From Sutterella sp. (GTDB lineage: Bacteria; Pseudomonadota; Gammaproteobacteria; Burkholderiales; Burkholderiaceae_F): a stretch of DNA of 64,000 bases. Made by a program: the position numbers and the translations under genes. Of the stretch, positions 36,585-45,542 are shown one piece after another (the stretch's first letter is position 1; every line of letters begins with the position of its first letter). The stretch lies in the NCBI GenBank assembly GCA_020025965.1, contig JAHHRG010000001.1, positions 1-64,000 on the forward strand. The letters are read 5' to 3'. A model generated the notes under the pieces. The model did not search any database and was not told the DNA's origin. It was given only the letters and a program-made list of their open reading frames with translations.

Positions 36585-37148
36585 TTAGATCTTGCCGACG
36601 AGGTCAAGAGACGGGGTCAGCGTGGCGGCACCCGGGCGCCACTTAGCAGGACAAACCTGACCAGGGTTGGCTGCGATGTACTGGGCAGCTTCAACCTTGC
36701 GGAGGAGTTCCTTGGCATCGCGACCGATACCACCGTCATGGTGTTCCATGATGACGATCTTGCCTTCGGGATTAATCACGAAGGTGCCGCGTTCGGCCAT
36801 ACCATCTTCTTCGATCAGCACTTCGAAGTTGCGGGAGATTTTGAGCGTCGGGTCTCCGACCATCGGGAACGGAACCTTACCGACAGCTTCGGAGCTTTCA
36901 TGCCAGGCCTTATGCGTAAAATGCGTGTCCGTGGAAACGGAGTAGATTTCGACACCGCGCTTCTGGAACTCCGAATACTGTTCGGCGAGGTCTTCGAGTT
37001 CGGTCGGACAGACGAACGTGAAGTCGGCCGGGTAGAAGAAGACAACAGCCCAACGGCCCTTGAGGGATTCTTCGGTGACTTCGATGAACTTGCCCTGATG
37101 GAAGGCTTGAGCCTTGAAGGGGAGGATGTCAGTGTTAAGCAGAGACAT
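36585..37148 (-). CDS. ahpC: Alkyl hydroperoxide reductase subunit C (peroxiredoxin)
   Basis: A 187-residue typical 2-Cys peroxiredoxin. The peroxidatic Cys47 is in DFTFVCPTE and the resolving Cys166 is in VCPAKW. It reduces hydrogen peroxide, organic peroxides and peroxynitrite, and is recycled by AhpF. GGAAG lies upstream of the ATG. It has a clear promoter and a Fur-type palindrome in the leader. Confidence 0.97.
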   Translation of the reverse strand: MSLLNTDILPFKAQAFHQGKFIEVTEESLKGRWAVVFFYPADFTFVCPTELEDLAEQYSEFQKRGVEIYSVSTDTHFTHKAWHESSEAVGKVPFPMVGDPTLKISRNFEVLIEEDGMAERGTFVINPEGKIVIMEHHDGGIGRDAKELLRKVEAAQYIAANPGQVCPAKWRPGAATLTPSLDLVGKI

Positions 37149-37166
37149 GATAACTTCCTTAAAGTT

Positions 37167-37181
37167 TGAGAATGATTCTCA
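37167..37181. promoter_or_regulatory. Fur-family operator upstream of ahpC
   Basis: TGAGAATGATTCTCA is a perfect 7-1-7 dyad. It matches the Fur consensus TGATAATNATTATCA at all but one symmetric pair of positions. It lies about 8 to 22 bases downstream of the inferred ahpC transcription start, where a bound repressor would block RNA polymerase. Confidence 0.7.
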
Positions 37182-37195
37182 TAATCGATTGTGTA

Positions 37196-37224
37196 ATATT
37201 AGCTCATAAATATTGATATCGCAA
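37196..37224 (-). promoter_or_regulatory. Sigma-70 promoter of ahpC
   Basis: On the minus strand, TTGCGA (-35, 37224-37219) and TAATAT (-10, 37201-37196) are separated by exactly 17 bases, about 50 bases before the ahpC ATG. Confidence 0.6.
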
Positions 37225-37256
37225 GTTGAAAAGGTAAAAACTATTAGCAAAGGTGT

Positions 37257-37292
37257 AAAAAATCCCGACAACCATAATTCGCCGGGATTTTT
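37257..37292 (-). terminator. Intrinsic terminator of the XRE gene
   Basis: The stem AAAATCCCG / CGGGATTTT lies just after the XRE stop codon (37299), with a U-run on the minus strand. Confidence 0.7.
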
Positions 37293-37298
37293 GAGGAT

Positions 37299-37670
37299 TT
37301 AATTTTTGAATCGGCGGCGGAATTCCTGCCGAATGTTGGGGGCAAGGCGCTCCAGGGCATCCATTGTCGTAAAAATAGATGCACGTCCGCGCTGCGAGAG
37401 GTCTCGGAAGCGTGTGAGCAATTCGTTCTCTTCCTCAATGGCGATGTGTCTTTCTGTTGTCATGATGTAGAGAATGTCAAAACCGCAAGCCGCCAAACGA
37501 GGCATGCGATAAATCCCGGGATCATCTTCGCCTTTTTCGTAATCTTGATAGACGGCGAGTGGCACACCGAGCAACTGCGCGATCTGCTGCTCCGTATAGC
37601 CGAGTCGGCATCGTTCTTCGCGCAGACGGGCCCCGGTTTCCTGACGGCGTTTGGTAGATGTGGTTGCCAT
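37299..37670 (-). CDS. XRE-family helix-turn-helix protein
   Basis: A 123-residue protein. An N-terminal Cro/C1-type HTH (GARLREERCRLGYTEQQIA, QLLGVPLAVYQDYEKGE) is followed by a helical C-terminal part (about 65-123). The C-terminal part looks like a dimerisation region and has no known ligand domain. The family often contains phage or stress regulators, but nothing around it looks mobile. It stands alone between ahpC and ychF with terminators on both sides. The target is unknown. Confidence 0.8.
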   Translation of the reverse strand: MATTSTKRRQETGARLREERCRLGYTEQQIAQLLGVPLAVYQDYEKGEDDPGIYRMPRLAACGFDILYIMTTERHIAIEEENELLTRFRDLSQRGRASIFTTMDALERLAPNIRQEFRRRFKN

Positions 37671-37727
37671 GGTCGTTATGGGTAAAACTTTTACTTTTTC
37701 CCAGTATAACGAGAAAGCTCATATAAA

Positions 37728-37757
37728 AAAGGGAAAGAACATCGGTTCTTTCCCTTT
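37728..37757 (-). terminator. Intrinsic terminator of ychF
   Basis: The 13-base perfect stem AAAGGGAAAGAAC / GTTCTTTCCCTTT has a 4-base loop and T-rich flanks. It lies 20 bases after the ychF stop codon. Confidence 0.85.
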
Positions 37758-37776
37758 GTTTCTTTAGGTGCGGTGT

Positions 37777-38871
37777 TTATACGTTGAAGAGGAAGTTGAG
37801 AACGTCGCCGTCCTGAACGACGTAGTCCTTACCTTCGGCTCGCATCTTGCCGGCCTCCTGGGCTCCCTTTTCACCCTTGTAGGTGATGAAGTCATTAAAG
37901 GAAATTGTCTGAGCGCGGATAAAGCCACGTTCGAAGTCGGTGTGGATTACGCCGGCGGCCTGCGGAGCTGTATCCCCCTTATGGATTGTCCACGCACGAA
38001 CTTCCTTCACACCAGCGGTGAAGTAGGTCTGCAGACCGAGAAGATCGTAACCGGCACGGATCACGCGATCGAGGCCCGGTTCGGTCATGCCCATATCTTC
38101 GAGGAACATTTCCTTATCTTCTTCGTCGAGGTCGGCAATTTCGGCTTCGGTCTTGGCGCAAACGGCAACAACTGGAGCATGTTCTTCCGCGGCATAAGCA
38201 CGAACGGCGTCGAGAAGCGGATTGTTTTCAAAGCCGTGGTCTTCGACATTGGCGACGTACATGACGGGTTTGATCGTCAGAAGGAAAAGCGGGCGGATGA
38301 TGATGAGTTCGTCTTCAGTCAACTTAACCGTACGAGCAGAGCGGCCTTCGTTAAGAACGGGCTGGATCTTTTCAAGAACCTGAACGAGCTTCAGAGCTTC
38401 TTTGTCGCCCCCCGAGCGAGCCTGCTTGGAGTAGCGGTTCAAAGCGCGGTCAACGGTCTGAAGGTCGGCAAGAGCGAGTTCGGTATTGATGACGTTGATA
38501 TCGTCTATTGGATCAATCTTGCCGGAAACGTGAACGATGTTGTCATCGTTAAAGCAACGCACGATATGTGCGATGGCATCACATTCGCGAATATTGGCGA
38601 GGAACTGGTTGCCAAGACCTTCACCTTGGCTGGCACCAGCTACGAGACCGGCAATGTCGACGAATTCGACAGCGGCGGGCACGGTACGTTGCGGTTTGAC
38701 GATTTCGGCAAGGGCCTTCATACGGGGATCGGGCACTTCCACAACGCCAACATTAGGTTCGATGGTGCAGAACGGATAGTTTTCCGCCGCAATTCCGGCC
38801 TTGGTAAGAGCATTGAAAATGGTTGACTTGCCGACGTTAGGCAGACCGACGATGCCACACTTTAAACCCAT
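37777..38871 (-). CDS. ychF: Redox-regulated ATPase YchF (Obg-family)
   Basis: A 364-residue P-loop protein. G1 is [10 protein letters not shown]3 is [17 protein letters not shown], and NVED in place of NKxD explains the ATP preference known for the family. A coiled-coil insert follows, and the C-terminal TGS domain ends in [16 protein letters not shown]. YchF binds ribosomes and is linked to oxidative stress. It keeps the usual neighbourhood with pth and prs, interrupted here by DUF523 and a helicase gene. Confidence 0.96.
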   Translation of the reverse strand: MGLKCGIVGLPNVGKSTIFNALTKAGIAAENYPFCTIEPNVGVVEVPDPRMKALAEIVKPQRTVPAAVEFVDIAGLVAGASQGEGLGNQFLANIRECDAIAHIVRCFNDDNIVHVSGKIDPIDDINVINTELALADLQTVDRALNRYSKQARSGGDKEALKLVQVLEKIQPVLNEGRSARTVKLTEDELIIIRPLFLLTIKPVMYVANVEDHGFENNPLLDAVRAYAAEEHAPVVAVCAKTEAEIADLDEEDKEMFLEDMGMTEPGLDRVIRAGYDLLGLQTYFTAGVKEVRAWTIHKGDTAPQAAGVIHTDFERGFIRAQTISFNDFITYKGEKGAQEAGKMRAEGKDYVVQDGDVLNFLFNV

Positions 38872-38896
38872 GGTTGTTCTCTTTGATTTATCTGTA

Positions 38897-38923
38897 AAAA
38901 AAAGACGAGACCTGTGTGTCTCG
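38897..38923 (-). terminator. Intrinsic terminator after DUF523 gene
   Basis: The stem CGAGAC / GTCTCG has a 6-base loop and is followed by eight T on the minus strand. It closes the pth-DUF523 unit just before ychF. Confidence 0.75.
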
Positions 38924-38938
38924 AATAATCGGATTATT

Positions 38939-39439
38939 TTAGCAATCCCGTCCGTCTTCGTCTTCTCCTAAAGGGAAAAGACTCTCGAAATCCTGTTCGG
39001 ACACGACGCGAATGCCATGTTTTTTGAAAAGGGCGACTGTTACACCGTCGCCAGGACGTAGAGTCCCCGAAAAGCTACCGTCATAAATACGACCACATCC
39101 ACAGGAAGGACTTTTCGCTTTGAGAAGTGCAAAACGACAATCTTCGGCTTGAGCTATCTCGACGGCAAGATGGGCACCTCTGAGGAAGTAAGCAGTACTT
39201 TCGGCGCCGTTTTTCATCATTACTCGAGCTCTGCCTGCGAGTACGTCAGCACCGTCACCTCCCTGAATTTCCGAGGGGAGACGAGGGGTTGTCATGCCGC
39301 CATCACTTTCCGGACAAACGGTCACGATGTCTGATTCGGCAAAACCTGCTTTGATCAATCGAGTCGTAAGATCATTGGTAGATCGGGCATCGTATCGGCA
39401 GGGTTTACCCAAGAGACAACGACTGACGACAATCTTCAC
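38939..39439 (-). CDS. DUF523 family protein
   Basis: A 166-residue protein of the YbbK/DUF523 type. The N-terminal [13 protein letters not shown], then [13 protein letters not shown], and the cysteine-rich [17 protein letters not shown] are the family hallmarks. Several conserved cysteines suggest metal or Fe-S binding, but the function is unknown. It overlaps the pth stop codon by four bases, so translation is coupled. Confidence 0.88.
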   Translation of the reverse strand: MKIVVSRCLLGKPCRYDARSTNDLTTRLIKAGFAESDIVTVCPESDGGMTTPRLPSEIQGGDGADVLAGRARVMMKNGAESTAYFLRGAHLAVEIAQAEDCRFALLKAKSPSCGCGRIYDGSFSGTLRPGDGVTVALFKKHGIRVVSEQDFESLFPLGEDEDGRDC

Positions 39440-40065
39440 TTCTTGGCCTCGTCGGCACTCTTCGGAAGGGAACCGAATTTAGCAAGAGTGCGGTTGACGC
39501 GGGTGAAATTACCGACGAGTGCATCGGGCAGGGACTTGATACCGGCATCAATGCACTGGCGGATACCAGCTTCATGATCGGCTGACGGAGCGGAGAGTAC
39601 AAAGTCGGCAACCTGCTGAGTCATACCGAGCGAACGAGGATGTCCTGTACCCAAACGAAGTCGCCAGAAGTTCGGCGTGGAGAGTTTGGCAGAGATATCC
39701 TTAAGGCCGTTGTGGCCGGCATTGCCACCACCCTTTTTGATCTTCATGCAACCAGGCATGAGGTCCAATTCGTCGTGAACCACAAGGATTTCTTCCGGAA
39801 GGATTTTGTAGTAGCTGGCGAGAGCCACCACCGCGTCGCCGGAGCGATTCATGTAGGTGTTTGGTTTCAAGAGCCAGATTTCGTTTCCATCGATACGACA
39901 ACGGCAGACATCACCGTGAAACTTGCCTTCCGTACGGAAAAAGCTACCGTTCCTCTCAGCCAATTCATCGACGAACCAAAAACCGGCGTTGTGGCGGGTG
40001 CGGGTGTAGTCGGAACCTGGGTTACCAAGACCGACAATCAAACGAATGCCTTCAACTTCACTCAT
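39436..40065 (-). CDS. pth: Peptidyl-tRNA hydrolase
   Basis: A 209-residue enzyme that recycles tRNA from drop-off peptidyl-tRNA. RLIVGLGNPGSDYTRTRHNAG carries the catalytic His, WLLKPNTYMNRSG the substrate Asn, and VVHDELDLMPG the catalytic Asp. HNGLKDI follows. ATG 40065 (MSEVEGIRL) is preferred over an ATG at 40089, which lies in the upstream helicase terminator. DUF523 follows with a four-base overlap. Confidence 0.96.
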   Translation of the reverse strand: MSEVEGIRLIVGLGNPGSDYTRTRHNAGFWFVDELAERNGSFFRTEGKFHGDVCRCRIDGNEIWLLKPNTYMNRSGDAVVALASYYKILPEEILVVHDELDLMPGCMKIKKGGGNAGHNGLKDISAKLSTPNFWRLRLGTGHPRSLGMTQQVADFVLSAPSADHEAGIRQCIDAGIKSLPDALVGNFTRVNRTLAKFGSLPKSADEAKK

Positions 40066-40088
40066 GATATTTCGTAGGAAAAAATACA

Positions 40089-40119
40089 TTAAAAGACCGT
40101 CTTAGAGACGGTCTTTTAA
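40089..40119 (-). terminator. Intrinsic terminator of the DEAD-box helicase gene
   Basis: The perfect 13-base stem TTAAAAGACCGTC / GACGGTCTTTTAA has a 5-base loop, between the helicase stop codon and pth. Confidence 0.88.
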
Positions 40120-40168
40120 TAAACAAGGGGAATTCTCAAGGTGTTTGCAAATCCCATCTTCATTCAAA

Positions 40169-41986
40169 TCATCGACGCGGACCACGCTTGAAGGAGGAGT
40201 TGCCGTCACGACGAATGTCTTCACGACGGAAATCACGCTTCGTGCGGACGCCTCGATATTCACGATCTTCACGACGTTCGTCATGTCGGCTCTCGCGGTA
40301 TTCGCGACGATCTTCACGGTTGTCGTCGCGACGCGGACGGTCAAGCTTGACGGTCGTGTCACGGCCCTTGAAGCGTACACCCTGCATGGCTTCGATAACC
40401 TGTTCGGAACGGTCAGATTCGACTTCTACGATCGTAAAGCGATCGGAAATGTCGATTGCACCGATGCACTTCGACGGGATACCGGCTTCGTTGGCGATAG
40501 CACCGACAATGTCGGACGGGCGAATTCCAAGGTCACGACCAGCACCGACGAAGAGACGCGTCATGCCTTCTTCTGGTTGTGTGCGACGTTCGCGACGCGG
40601 AGCGCGATCACTACGTTCGCTGCGGTTGTTACGGTCGCGACGACGTTCAAACGGAGAGTAAGCAGGGATTTCGGTATTGTCGTCGTTTGTACCTTCATTT
40701 TCCTGGGCGAGTTTGATAGCTGCAGCGGCTACATCAAACGGATCGTAGTCTTCGCAGAGAGATTCAACAATGACGCGGAAGCGGTCGAGGTCGCCCTTTT
40801 CGAGGATTTCAGTCAGGGAGCCGCGCATGATTTCAAGACGGCGGGCACGAACGTCGGTAGCCGACGGCACACTACGCAGTTCGATACGGGACTTCGTGAT
40901 GCTTTCGATAGCACGAAGATGACGATGTTCGCGCGGTTCGAGAATCGTAATGGCGGTACCCGTACGTCCGGCACGACCCGTACGTCCGATACGGTGGACG
41001 TAGGTTTCGTAGGACGCGGGAATACCGAAGTTGATCACGTGCGTGAGGCTTTCAAGATCGATACCGCGGGCAGCAACGTCGGTGGCAACGATAGCGTCGA
41101 CCTGACCACCGCGGGCGCGCTTCATTACACGGTCACGGGTAGCTTGATCGAGGCCACCGTGAAGAGCCTCAACGCTGTAGCCGCGGGCACGGAGGGATTC
41201 CGTGAGTTCGTCGACTTCCATGCGAGTACGCGTAAAGATGATGGCGAGTTCTGGGGCCTCAAGGTCGAGAATACGACCCAAAGCGGTCGTGCGGTAATTG
41301 TGGCCGACAACGTAGGCGATCTGAGGAACGCGTGGAGCTTCACCTTCGGCAGTTTGTTCGCGAGCGATCGTAATACGGATCGGGTCGTGGAGATGTTGTT
41401 CGGCAATCTTGGCGATTCTCGGAGGCAGTGTGGCAGAGAAGAGAGCCGTCTGAACGTGTTCCGGAATAGCTTCGAAGATGGCATCGAGTTCGTCAGCAAA
41501 ACCCAAGTCGAGCATTTCGTCGGCTTCGTCCAGAACGACAGCCTTGATACTTTCGAGATTGAGCGTGCCGCGACGGATATGATCGAGTGCGCGGCCCGGC
41601 GTTGCAACGACAACGTGCGTTCCGCGGCGGAGGGCGCGGATCTGGCGGCTGTAGTCCTGACCGCCGTAAATTGGCGTCACAACGATCTTAGCTAAACGAC
41701 CGTAGTTGTGAAAGGCTTCGGCAACCTGCAGGCAGAGTTCACGAGTCGGGGTTAGAACCAGAATCTGGGGTTCTTCGGCATCCTGATTGAGAACATGACG
41801 TTCGAGGAGCGGAAGAGCGAAAGCAGCGGTTTTGCCCGTACCTGTGGCAGCGCGACCGAGAACGTCGGCACCCGTCAAAAGGGCAGGGATGGCTTCGGTC
41901 TGAATCGGCGTAGGTTCTTCAAAGCCGAGTTCGGTCAAAGCGTTGGAAAGGGATTCGGAAAGTCCGAGATCGATAAAGGTGGTCAT
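40169..41986 (-). CDS. DEAD-box RNA helicase, DeaD/CsdA type
   Basis: 605 residues. The Q motif (GFEEPTPIQ), Walker A AATGTGKT, PTRELC, DEAD in VLDEADEMLDLGF, SAT and HRIGRTGRAGR make up the two RecA domains (1-370). A DbpA/CsdA RNA-binding domain follows (about 475-550, TRLFVGAGRDLGIRPSDIVG). An Arg/Asp-rich disordered tail with RRD, RRE and HDERR repeats ends the protein. It probably unwinds rRNA during ribosome assembly, especially in the cold. A leader of about 160 bases precedes it. Confidence 0.93.
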   Translation of the reverse strand: MTTFIDLGLSESLSNALTELGFEEPTPIQTEAIPALLTGADVLGRAATGTGKTAAFALPLLERHVLNQDAEEPQILVLTPTRELCLQVAEAFHNYGRLAKIVVTPIYGGQDYSRQIRALRRGTHVVVATPGRALDHIRRGTLNLESIKAVVLDEADEMLDLGFADELDAIFEAIPEHVQTALFSATLPPRIAKIAEQHLHDPIRITIAREQTAEGEAPRVPQIAYVVGHNYRTTALGRILDLEAPELAIIFTRTRMEVDELTESLRARGYSVEALHGGLDQATRDRVMKRARGGQVDAIVATDVAARGIDLESLTHVINFGIPASYETYVHRIGRTGRAGRTGTAITILEPREHRHLRAIESITKSRIELRSVPSATDVRARRLEIMRGSLTEILEKGDLDRFRVIVESLCEDYDPFDVAAAAIKLAQENEGTNDDNTEIPAYSPFERRRDRNNRSERSDRAPRRERRTQPEEGMTRLFVGAGRDLGIRPSDIVGAIANEAGIPSKCIGAIDISDRFTIVEVESDRSEQVIEAMQGVRFKGRDTTVKLDRPRRDDNREDRREYRESRHDERREDREYRGVRTKRDFRREDIRRDGNSSFKRGPRR

Positions 41987-42076
41987 GAGTGATACCTGGG
42001 ATGATTAAAGCCTGTTTTTCCCCGCACATAACCAGCACGAACTTTCTGAAAGGGGCAAACGGCAAAGAGAAGGGAC

Positions 42077-42120
42077 GAAAAATATTTTTTCGTCTGAAGA
42101 CGCGGAAAAAGAGTCTTCAA
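42077..42120. repeat. Two adjacent hairpins in the helicase leader
   Basis: GACGAAAAA / TTTTTCGTC at 42076-42099 and GAAGAC / GTCTTC at about 42100-42121 lie in the 5' leader of the DEAD-box gene. Long structured leaders are common on cold-shock helicase mRNAs. No known riboswitch is recognised. Confidence 0.4.
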
Positions 42121-42150
42121 AGGAAATTCAGGTTGTATAACCGAAAAAAG

Positions 42151-42178
42151 ACCCGCAGGAAGGAAACTCCCTGCGGGT
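42151..42178 (-). terminator. Intrinsic terminator of rplY
   Basis: The stem ACCCGCAGG / CCTGCGGGT has a 10-base loop and six T in the minus direction, 38 bases after the L25 stop codon. Confidence 0.85.
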
Positions 42179-42215
42179 TAGACAGATCAGTCAGAAGTCT
42201 GATAGTCAGCCAATA

Positions 42216-42839
42216 TTAGGCGGCCGGAGCTTCGGTAGCAGCTTCTTCGGTGGCGGCTTCGTCGCCAGCGATTTCTTCTTCAGCCTTCACGATAACGGAA
42301 GCGACAGCGAAGTCTTCGCCGGTCTTGTTGTGAACCGTAACGCCTTCCGGAAGGACGAGCTGGGAAGCATGGAAGGTGGAACCAGTGGTAAGACCAGAGA
42401 GGTCAACCTGGATGAATTCCGGGAGTTCCTTCGGCAAGCAGGTAACTTCAACGTAGGAAACAGCATGGCTGATAAGGTTCTTGTCGAGCTTAACGGCCGG
42501 GGCTTCTTCTTCATTGATGAAGTGCAAGGGAACGCGCATCGTGACCTTTTCGTCAGCGGCGATACGCTGGAAGTCGATGTGCATGACCTGCGGCTTGTAG
42601 GGGTGCAACTGGAAAGCGCGGAGAACGACGAGTTCTTCCTTGCCGTCGAGTTCCATCGTCAGGATCGAAGCGTGGAACTTTTCCTTACGCAGAGCGTAGA
42701 AAATAGGATTGTGTTCGAGTTCGATCGGCGTAGCGGGGGTGTTGCCGCCGTAAACGATACCGGGCAGCTTGTCCGCGCGGCGAAGGCGGCGGCTCGCACC
42801 CGAACCCTGCGTGTTACGCGTGGTGGCGATGACTTTCAT
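42216..42839 (-). CDS. rplY: 50S ribosomal protein L25/general stress protein Ctc
   Basis: A 207-residue long-form L25 (TL5/Ctc type). The N-terminal 5S rRNA-binding domain is KVIATTRNTQGSGASRRLRR ... LPGIVYGG. A C-terminal beta domain and an Ala/Glu-rich tail (AATEEAATEAPAA) follow. AGGAGT precedes ATG 42839; the longer frame to 42887 has no such signal. It follows prs, as in most betaproteobacteria. Confidence 0.95.
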   Translation of the reverse strand: MKVIATTRNTQGSGASRRLRRADKLPGIVYGGNTPATPIELEHNPIFYALRKEKFHASILTMELDGKEELVVLRAFQLHPYKPQVMHIDFQRIAADEKVTMRVPLHFINEEEAPAVKLDKNLISHAVSYVEVTCLPKELPEFIQVDLSGLTTGSTFHASQLVLPEGVTVHNKTGEDFAVASVIVKAEEEIAGDEAATEEAATEAPAA

Positions 42840-42868
42840 TGGATTACTCCTGAATATAGGTAAAAAGA

Positions 42869-42896
42869 TTCCTGCAATCGCGACCAACTGCAGGAA
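42869..42896 (-). terminator. Hairpin after prs
   Basis: The stem CCTGCA / TGCAGG has a 12-base loop, followed by a U-rich stretch on the minus strand. It probably ends or attenuates the prs transcript before rplY. Confidence 0.5.
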
Positions 42897-42905
42897 AGGG
42901 TTTAA

Positions 42906-43865
42906 TTATTCCGCGAACAAATCGGCCACGGAAGTATTGTGCGCAATGCGCGAAAGAGTTTCGCCGAAGATTTCGGCCGTCGTGACCTGACGGATCTTCG
43001 GGCAAGCTACGGCGGCTTCGGACAACGGAATCGTATCCGTTACCACGAGTTCGTCGAGGCTGGATTCGGTGATACGTTCGATGGCAGGGCCGGAAAGGAC
43101 AGCGTGCGTAATATAAGCAACAACGCGCTTGGCGCCGCGATCCTTTAAAGCCTTAGCAGCGTTGCAGAGCGTGCCGGCTGTATCGACGATATCGTCGGTG
43201 ATGATGCAGGTACGATCCTTGACTTCACCGATGAGGTTCATGACTTCGGCAACATTGGCACGCGGACGACGCTTGTCAATGATGGCGAGATCGGTTTCAA
43301 GAGCCTTTGCGAGGGCACGGGCGCGAACGACACCGCCGACGTCAGGCGAAACAACCGTGAGGTTGTCGTAGTTCTTGGCAACGAGGTCCTGAAGAAGAAC
43401 CGGGGTACCGTAAATATTGTCAACCGGAATGTTGAAGAAGCCCTGAATCTGGTCGGCGTGGAGGTCCATCGTGAGAACATGATCAACACCAACAGACTGC
43501 AACAGGTTGGCAACAACGCTGGCGGAAATGGCCACACGAGTAGAACGCGGACGGCGATCCTGACGAGCATAACCGTAGTAAGGAATTACGGCGATGATAC
43601 GACGAGCGGCGGCGCGACGAAGAGCGTCAACCATGATCACCAGTTCCATGAGGTGATCGTTCGTCGGGGCACAGGTTGGCTGGATGATGAAAACATCCTT
43701 ACCGCGGACAGGTTCAAGCAACTGAACCGCGACTTCACCGTCGCTGAAGCGATTGACGGCAGCCTTGCCAAGAGGAATGTTGAGGTATTCGGTGATAGCC
43801 TGAGCAAGTTTCGGGTTAGCGTTACCCGTGAAGACCATCATACTTTCCGTAGCCTTGGAATCCAT
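42906..43865 (-). CDS. prs: Ribose-phosphate pyrophosphokinase
   Basis: A 319-residue class I enzyme that makes PRPP from ribose 5-phosphate and [14 protein letters not shown] (ATP loop), the [12 protein letters not shown] metal site and the PRPP-binding [10 protein letters not shown] are all intact. It supplies nucleotide, histidine and tryptophan synthesis. Its leader of about 145 bases holds a perfect inverted repeat. The gene lies directly after tRNA-Gln, a conserved arrangement. Confidence 0.97.
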   Translation of the reverse strand: MDSKATESMMVFTGNANPKLAQAITEYLNIPLGKAAVNRFSDGEVAVQLLEPVRGKDVFIIQPTCAPTNDHLMELVIMVDALRRAAARRIIAVIPYYGYARQDRRPRSTRVAISASVVANLLQSVGVDHVLTMDLHADQIQGFFNIPVDNIYGTPVLLQDLVAKNYDNLTVVSPDVGGVVRARALAKALETDLAIIDKRRPRANVAEVMNLIGEVKDRTCIITDDIVDTAGTLCNAAKALKDRGAKRVVAYITHAVLSGPAIERITESSLDELVVTDTIPLSEAAVACPKIRQVTTAEIFGETLSRIAHNTSVADLFAE

Positions 43866-43959
43866 GATTTAAGCTCTTTTCGTGTAGGCGGGGGCTTGCG
43901 CTCTCGCAGTTAACAATAATGAGGTACACCGATCGAAATCGGTAGTTCTCCAAAATCAC

Positions 43960-43977
43960 TTGTCGACCGTCCGACAA
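43960..43977. promoter_or_regulatory. Perfect 6-6-6 inverted repeat in the prs leader
   Basis: TTGTCG-ACCGTC-CGACAA lies about 95 bases upstream of the prs ATG. A shorter dyad ACCGAT / ATCGGT is at 43928-43943. Either may be a regulator site or an RNA hairpin; neither matches a site that I can name. Confidence 0.4.
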
Positions 43978-44009
43978 ATCGTCGTCACAATAACACAGGA
44001 CGGTAACAA

Positions 44010-44043
44010 AAATAAATGGGAGGGGAACAAAATCACCTCCCAT
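44010..44043 (-). terminator. Terminator downstream of tRNA-Gln
   Basis: The stem ATGGGAGG / CCTCCCAT has a 12-base loop, followed by TTATTTTT on the minus strand. It ends the ispE-tRNA transcript before prs. Confidence 0.75.
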
Positions 44044-44064
44044 GACAGTTCTCTGCAAGAAAAT

Positions 44065-44142
44065 TGGCAGGGGTAGAAGGATTCGAACCTTCGAATGCCG
44101 GAATCAAAATCCGGTGCCTTAGGCCAACTTGGCTATACCCCT
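44065..44142 (-). tRNA. tRNA-Gln (anticodon TTG)
   Basis: On the minus strand the cloverleaf is complete. The acceptor AGGGGTA pairs with TACCCCT. The D-arm is GCC...GGC. The anticodon stem CCGGA / TCCGG encloses the loop TTTTGAT with TTG in the centre. The T-arm contains GGTTCGAATCC, and the discriminator G is followed by an encoded CCA. It resembles E. coli tRNA-Gln throughout. It lies between ispE and prs. Confidence 0.95.
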
Positions 44143-44151
44143 AGCCGTTTT

Positions 44152-45024
44152 CTACTCGTCAAGCCAATCGTAGAGCGGATGCTCAACAAGCGACTTGGTC
44201 GTAAAACCGATCCATTGGTCCGGCAACGCTTCCATAAAGGAAGGTGTCGGGTTGTCAGTACGAAGTATACCGAAAACCGCACTTCCGGAACCCGTCATTC
44301 GCGGGCTGCTACAAGTTGCGAGCATCTCCAGAGCTTCCGAGACTCTGGGCTCAAGCGCTTGAGCAACAGGTTGCAAGTCGTTCCGACCGTATAGTTTCGG
44401 CCATTGGTTTTGGACTGCACCTGAAAAGGAGGTTATTTTCATAGATTCGGTATCTCTTGTCAAGTTCGGAGCCCCAAAAATCTTGGCAGTAGAAATTCCG
44501 ACTCCAGGCCAAATAACGGCGTAGGTTGAGATTGGAACAGAGACGGCCTGAATTTTTTCTCCAATTCCTTCAACAAAGCCTGTCCTACCCCAGATGAAGA
44601 AAGGCACGTCAGCACCTAATTTTTCTCCAAGAGCCATAAGATTGTTTCGAGAGAGATTTAGCCCGAAGAGACGGTTGAGTGCGATCAAAACGGTGGCGGC
44701 ATCGGAACTTCCACCTCCTAAACCAGCTCCCGAAGGAATCCGTTTTTGGAGGTGAATCGAAACCCCTTTGCGAATACGGAACGTGTTTTTTAAGAGTTGA
44801 GCTGCACGTACGCAGAGATCGTCTTCCAGAAGGCCGATGACATCACCGGTTCGCTCAATAATGTCTTCTTCGAGTGTGGAAATGTCGATCGTATCGTGGA
44901 TATCGAGCAGAATGAAAACGGACTGCAGAAGATGCTTGCCGTCCTCACGACGACCGATCACGTGCAAAAAAAGATTCAGTTTGGCAGGAGCCGAAAGTCC
45001 TAGGGCAGAGTTCAAAACGGTCAA
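44152..45024 (-). CDS. ispE: 4-diphosphocytidyl-2-C-methyl-D-erythritol kinase
   Basis: A 290-residue GHMP kinase of the MEP isoprenoid pathway. The substrate motif LSAPAKLNLFLHV at the N-terminus, the ATP loop PSGAGLGGGSSDAA (97-110) and RMTGSGSAVFG near the C-terminus are typical. It overlaps the end of lolB by four bases and ends nine bases before tRNA-Gln. Confidence 0.96.
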   Translation of the reverse strand: MTVLNSALGLSAPAKLNLFLHVIGRREDGKHLLQSVFILLDIHDTIDISTLEEDIIERTGDVIGLLEDDLCVRAAQLLKNTFRIRKGVSIHLQKRIPSGAGLGGGSSDAATVLIALNRLFGLNLSRNNLMALGEKLGADVPFFIWGRTGFVEGIGEKIQAVSVPISTYAVIWPGVGISTAKIFGAPNLTRDTESMKITSFSGAVQNQWPKLYGRNDLQPVAQALEPRVSEALEMLATCSSPRMTGSGSAVFGILRTDNPTPSFMEALPDQWIGFTTKSLVEHPLYDWLDE

Positions 45025-45542
45025 TGGAAAACCTCATCAAATACGATGGTTATACGAACCGAGCCCTGAGCAATGCGGCGTTCGGCACGAACTATCTTGG
45101 GACGGCCGGCTTCGCGTTTCATAACTCGGACGATCCAGCCGTAGCCTTCGGGCGTATTAGATGCGAGCGCCCACTCTTCAAACGCTTCGACGGGCATACT
45201 GAAGCCGACGGTTCTCTCCATAAGTGTTTCTATGTCGGGTGCGGTAATGGGAGCGTCATTGAGATCTTTCGAGAAAGAAGCCATGCCATCCCGAAGTTCG
45301 ATGCGGGCGAGAATGCCATTTAAGGGCGTAAGGAGGTCGAGCCTTGAAAAGACATCTGTGCGCTTAAAGGAAAAATTTCCACTTAGATTCTCACGTTCGC
45401 CAGAGAGGTTGGTGAGAACGAGCGTGAAACGTCCGCGCGTTGCAAAGCGAAGATCGGGCTCGACACTGACCGTCGAACAGCCAGCGAGTTGCAAGAGGAC
45501 CAAGCTACCTACGCCTGTGAGTAAGGAACGGCGCGTAATCAT
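45021..45542 (-). CDS. lolB: Outer-membrane lipoprotein receptor LolB
   Basis: A 173-residue lipoprotein. The signal peptide ends with lipobox LAGC (Cys22). The body has the LolB pattern GRFTLVLTNLSGERENLSGNFSF and GMPVEAFEEWA-like segments. LolB accepts lipoproteins from LolA and inserts them in the outer membrane. It is slightly short for the family. It overlaps both neighbours (TPR gene upstream, ispE downstream) by four bases. Confidence 0.9.
   Translation of the reverse strand: MITRRSLLTGVGSLVLLQLAGCSTVSVEPDLRFATRGRFTLVLTNLSGERENLSGNFSFKRTDVFSRLDLLTPLNGILARIELRDGMASFSKDLNDAPITAPDIETLMERTVGFSMPVEAFEEWALASNTPEGYGWIVRVMKREAGRPKIVRAERRIAQGSVRITIVFDEVFH

Noticed and set aside
37768..38826. 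352-codon open frame on the plus strand
   Set aside because: It is antisense to ychF, which has full family motifs. The frame has no ribosome-binding site and no homology that I recognise.
40145..41695. 516-codon open frame on the plus strand
   Set aside because: It lies antisense to the DEAD-box helicase gene, whose motifs are certain. The translation is Thr/Val/Phe-rich mirror sequence without domains.
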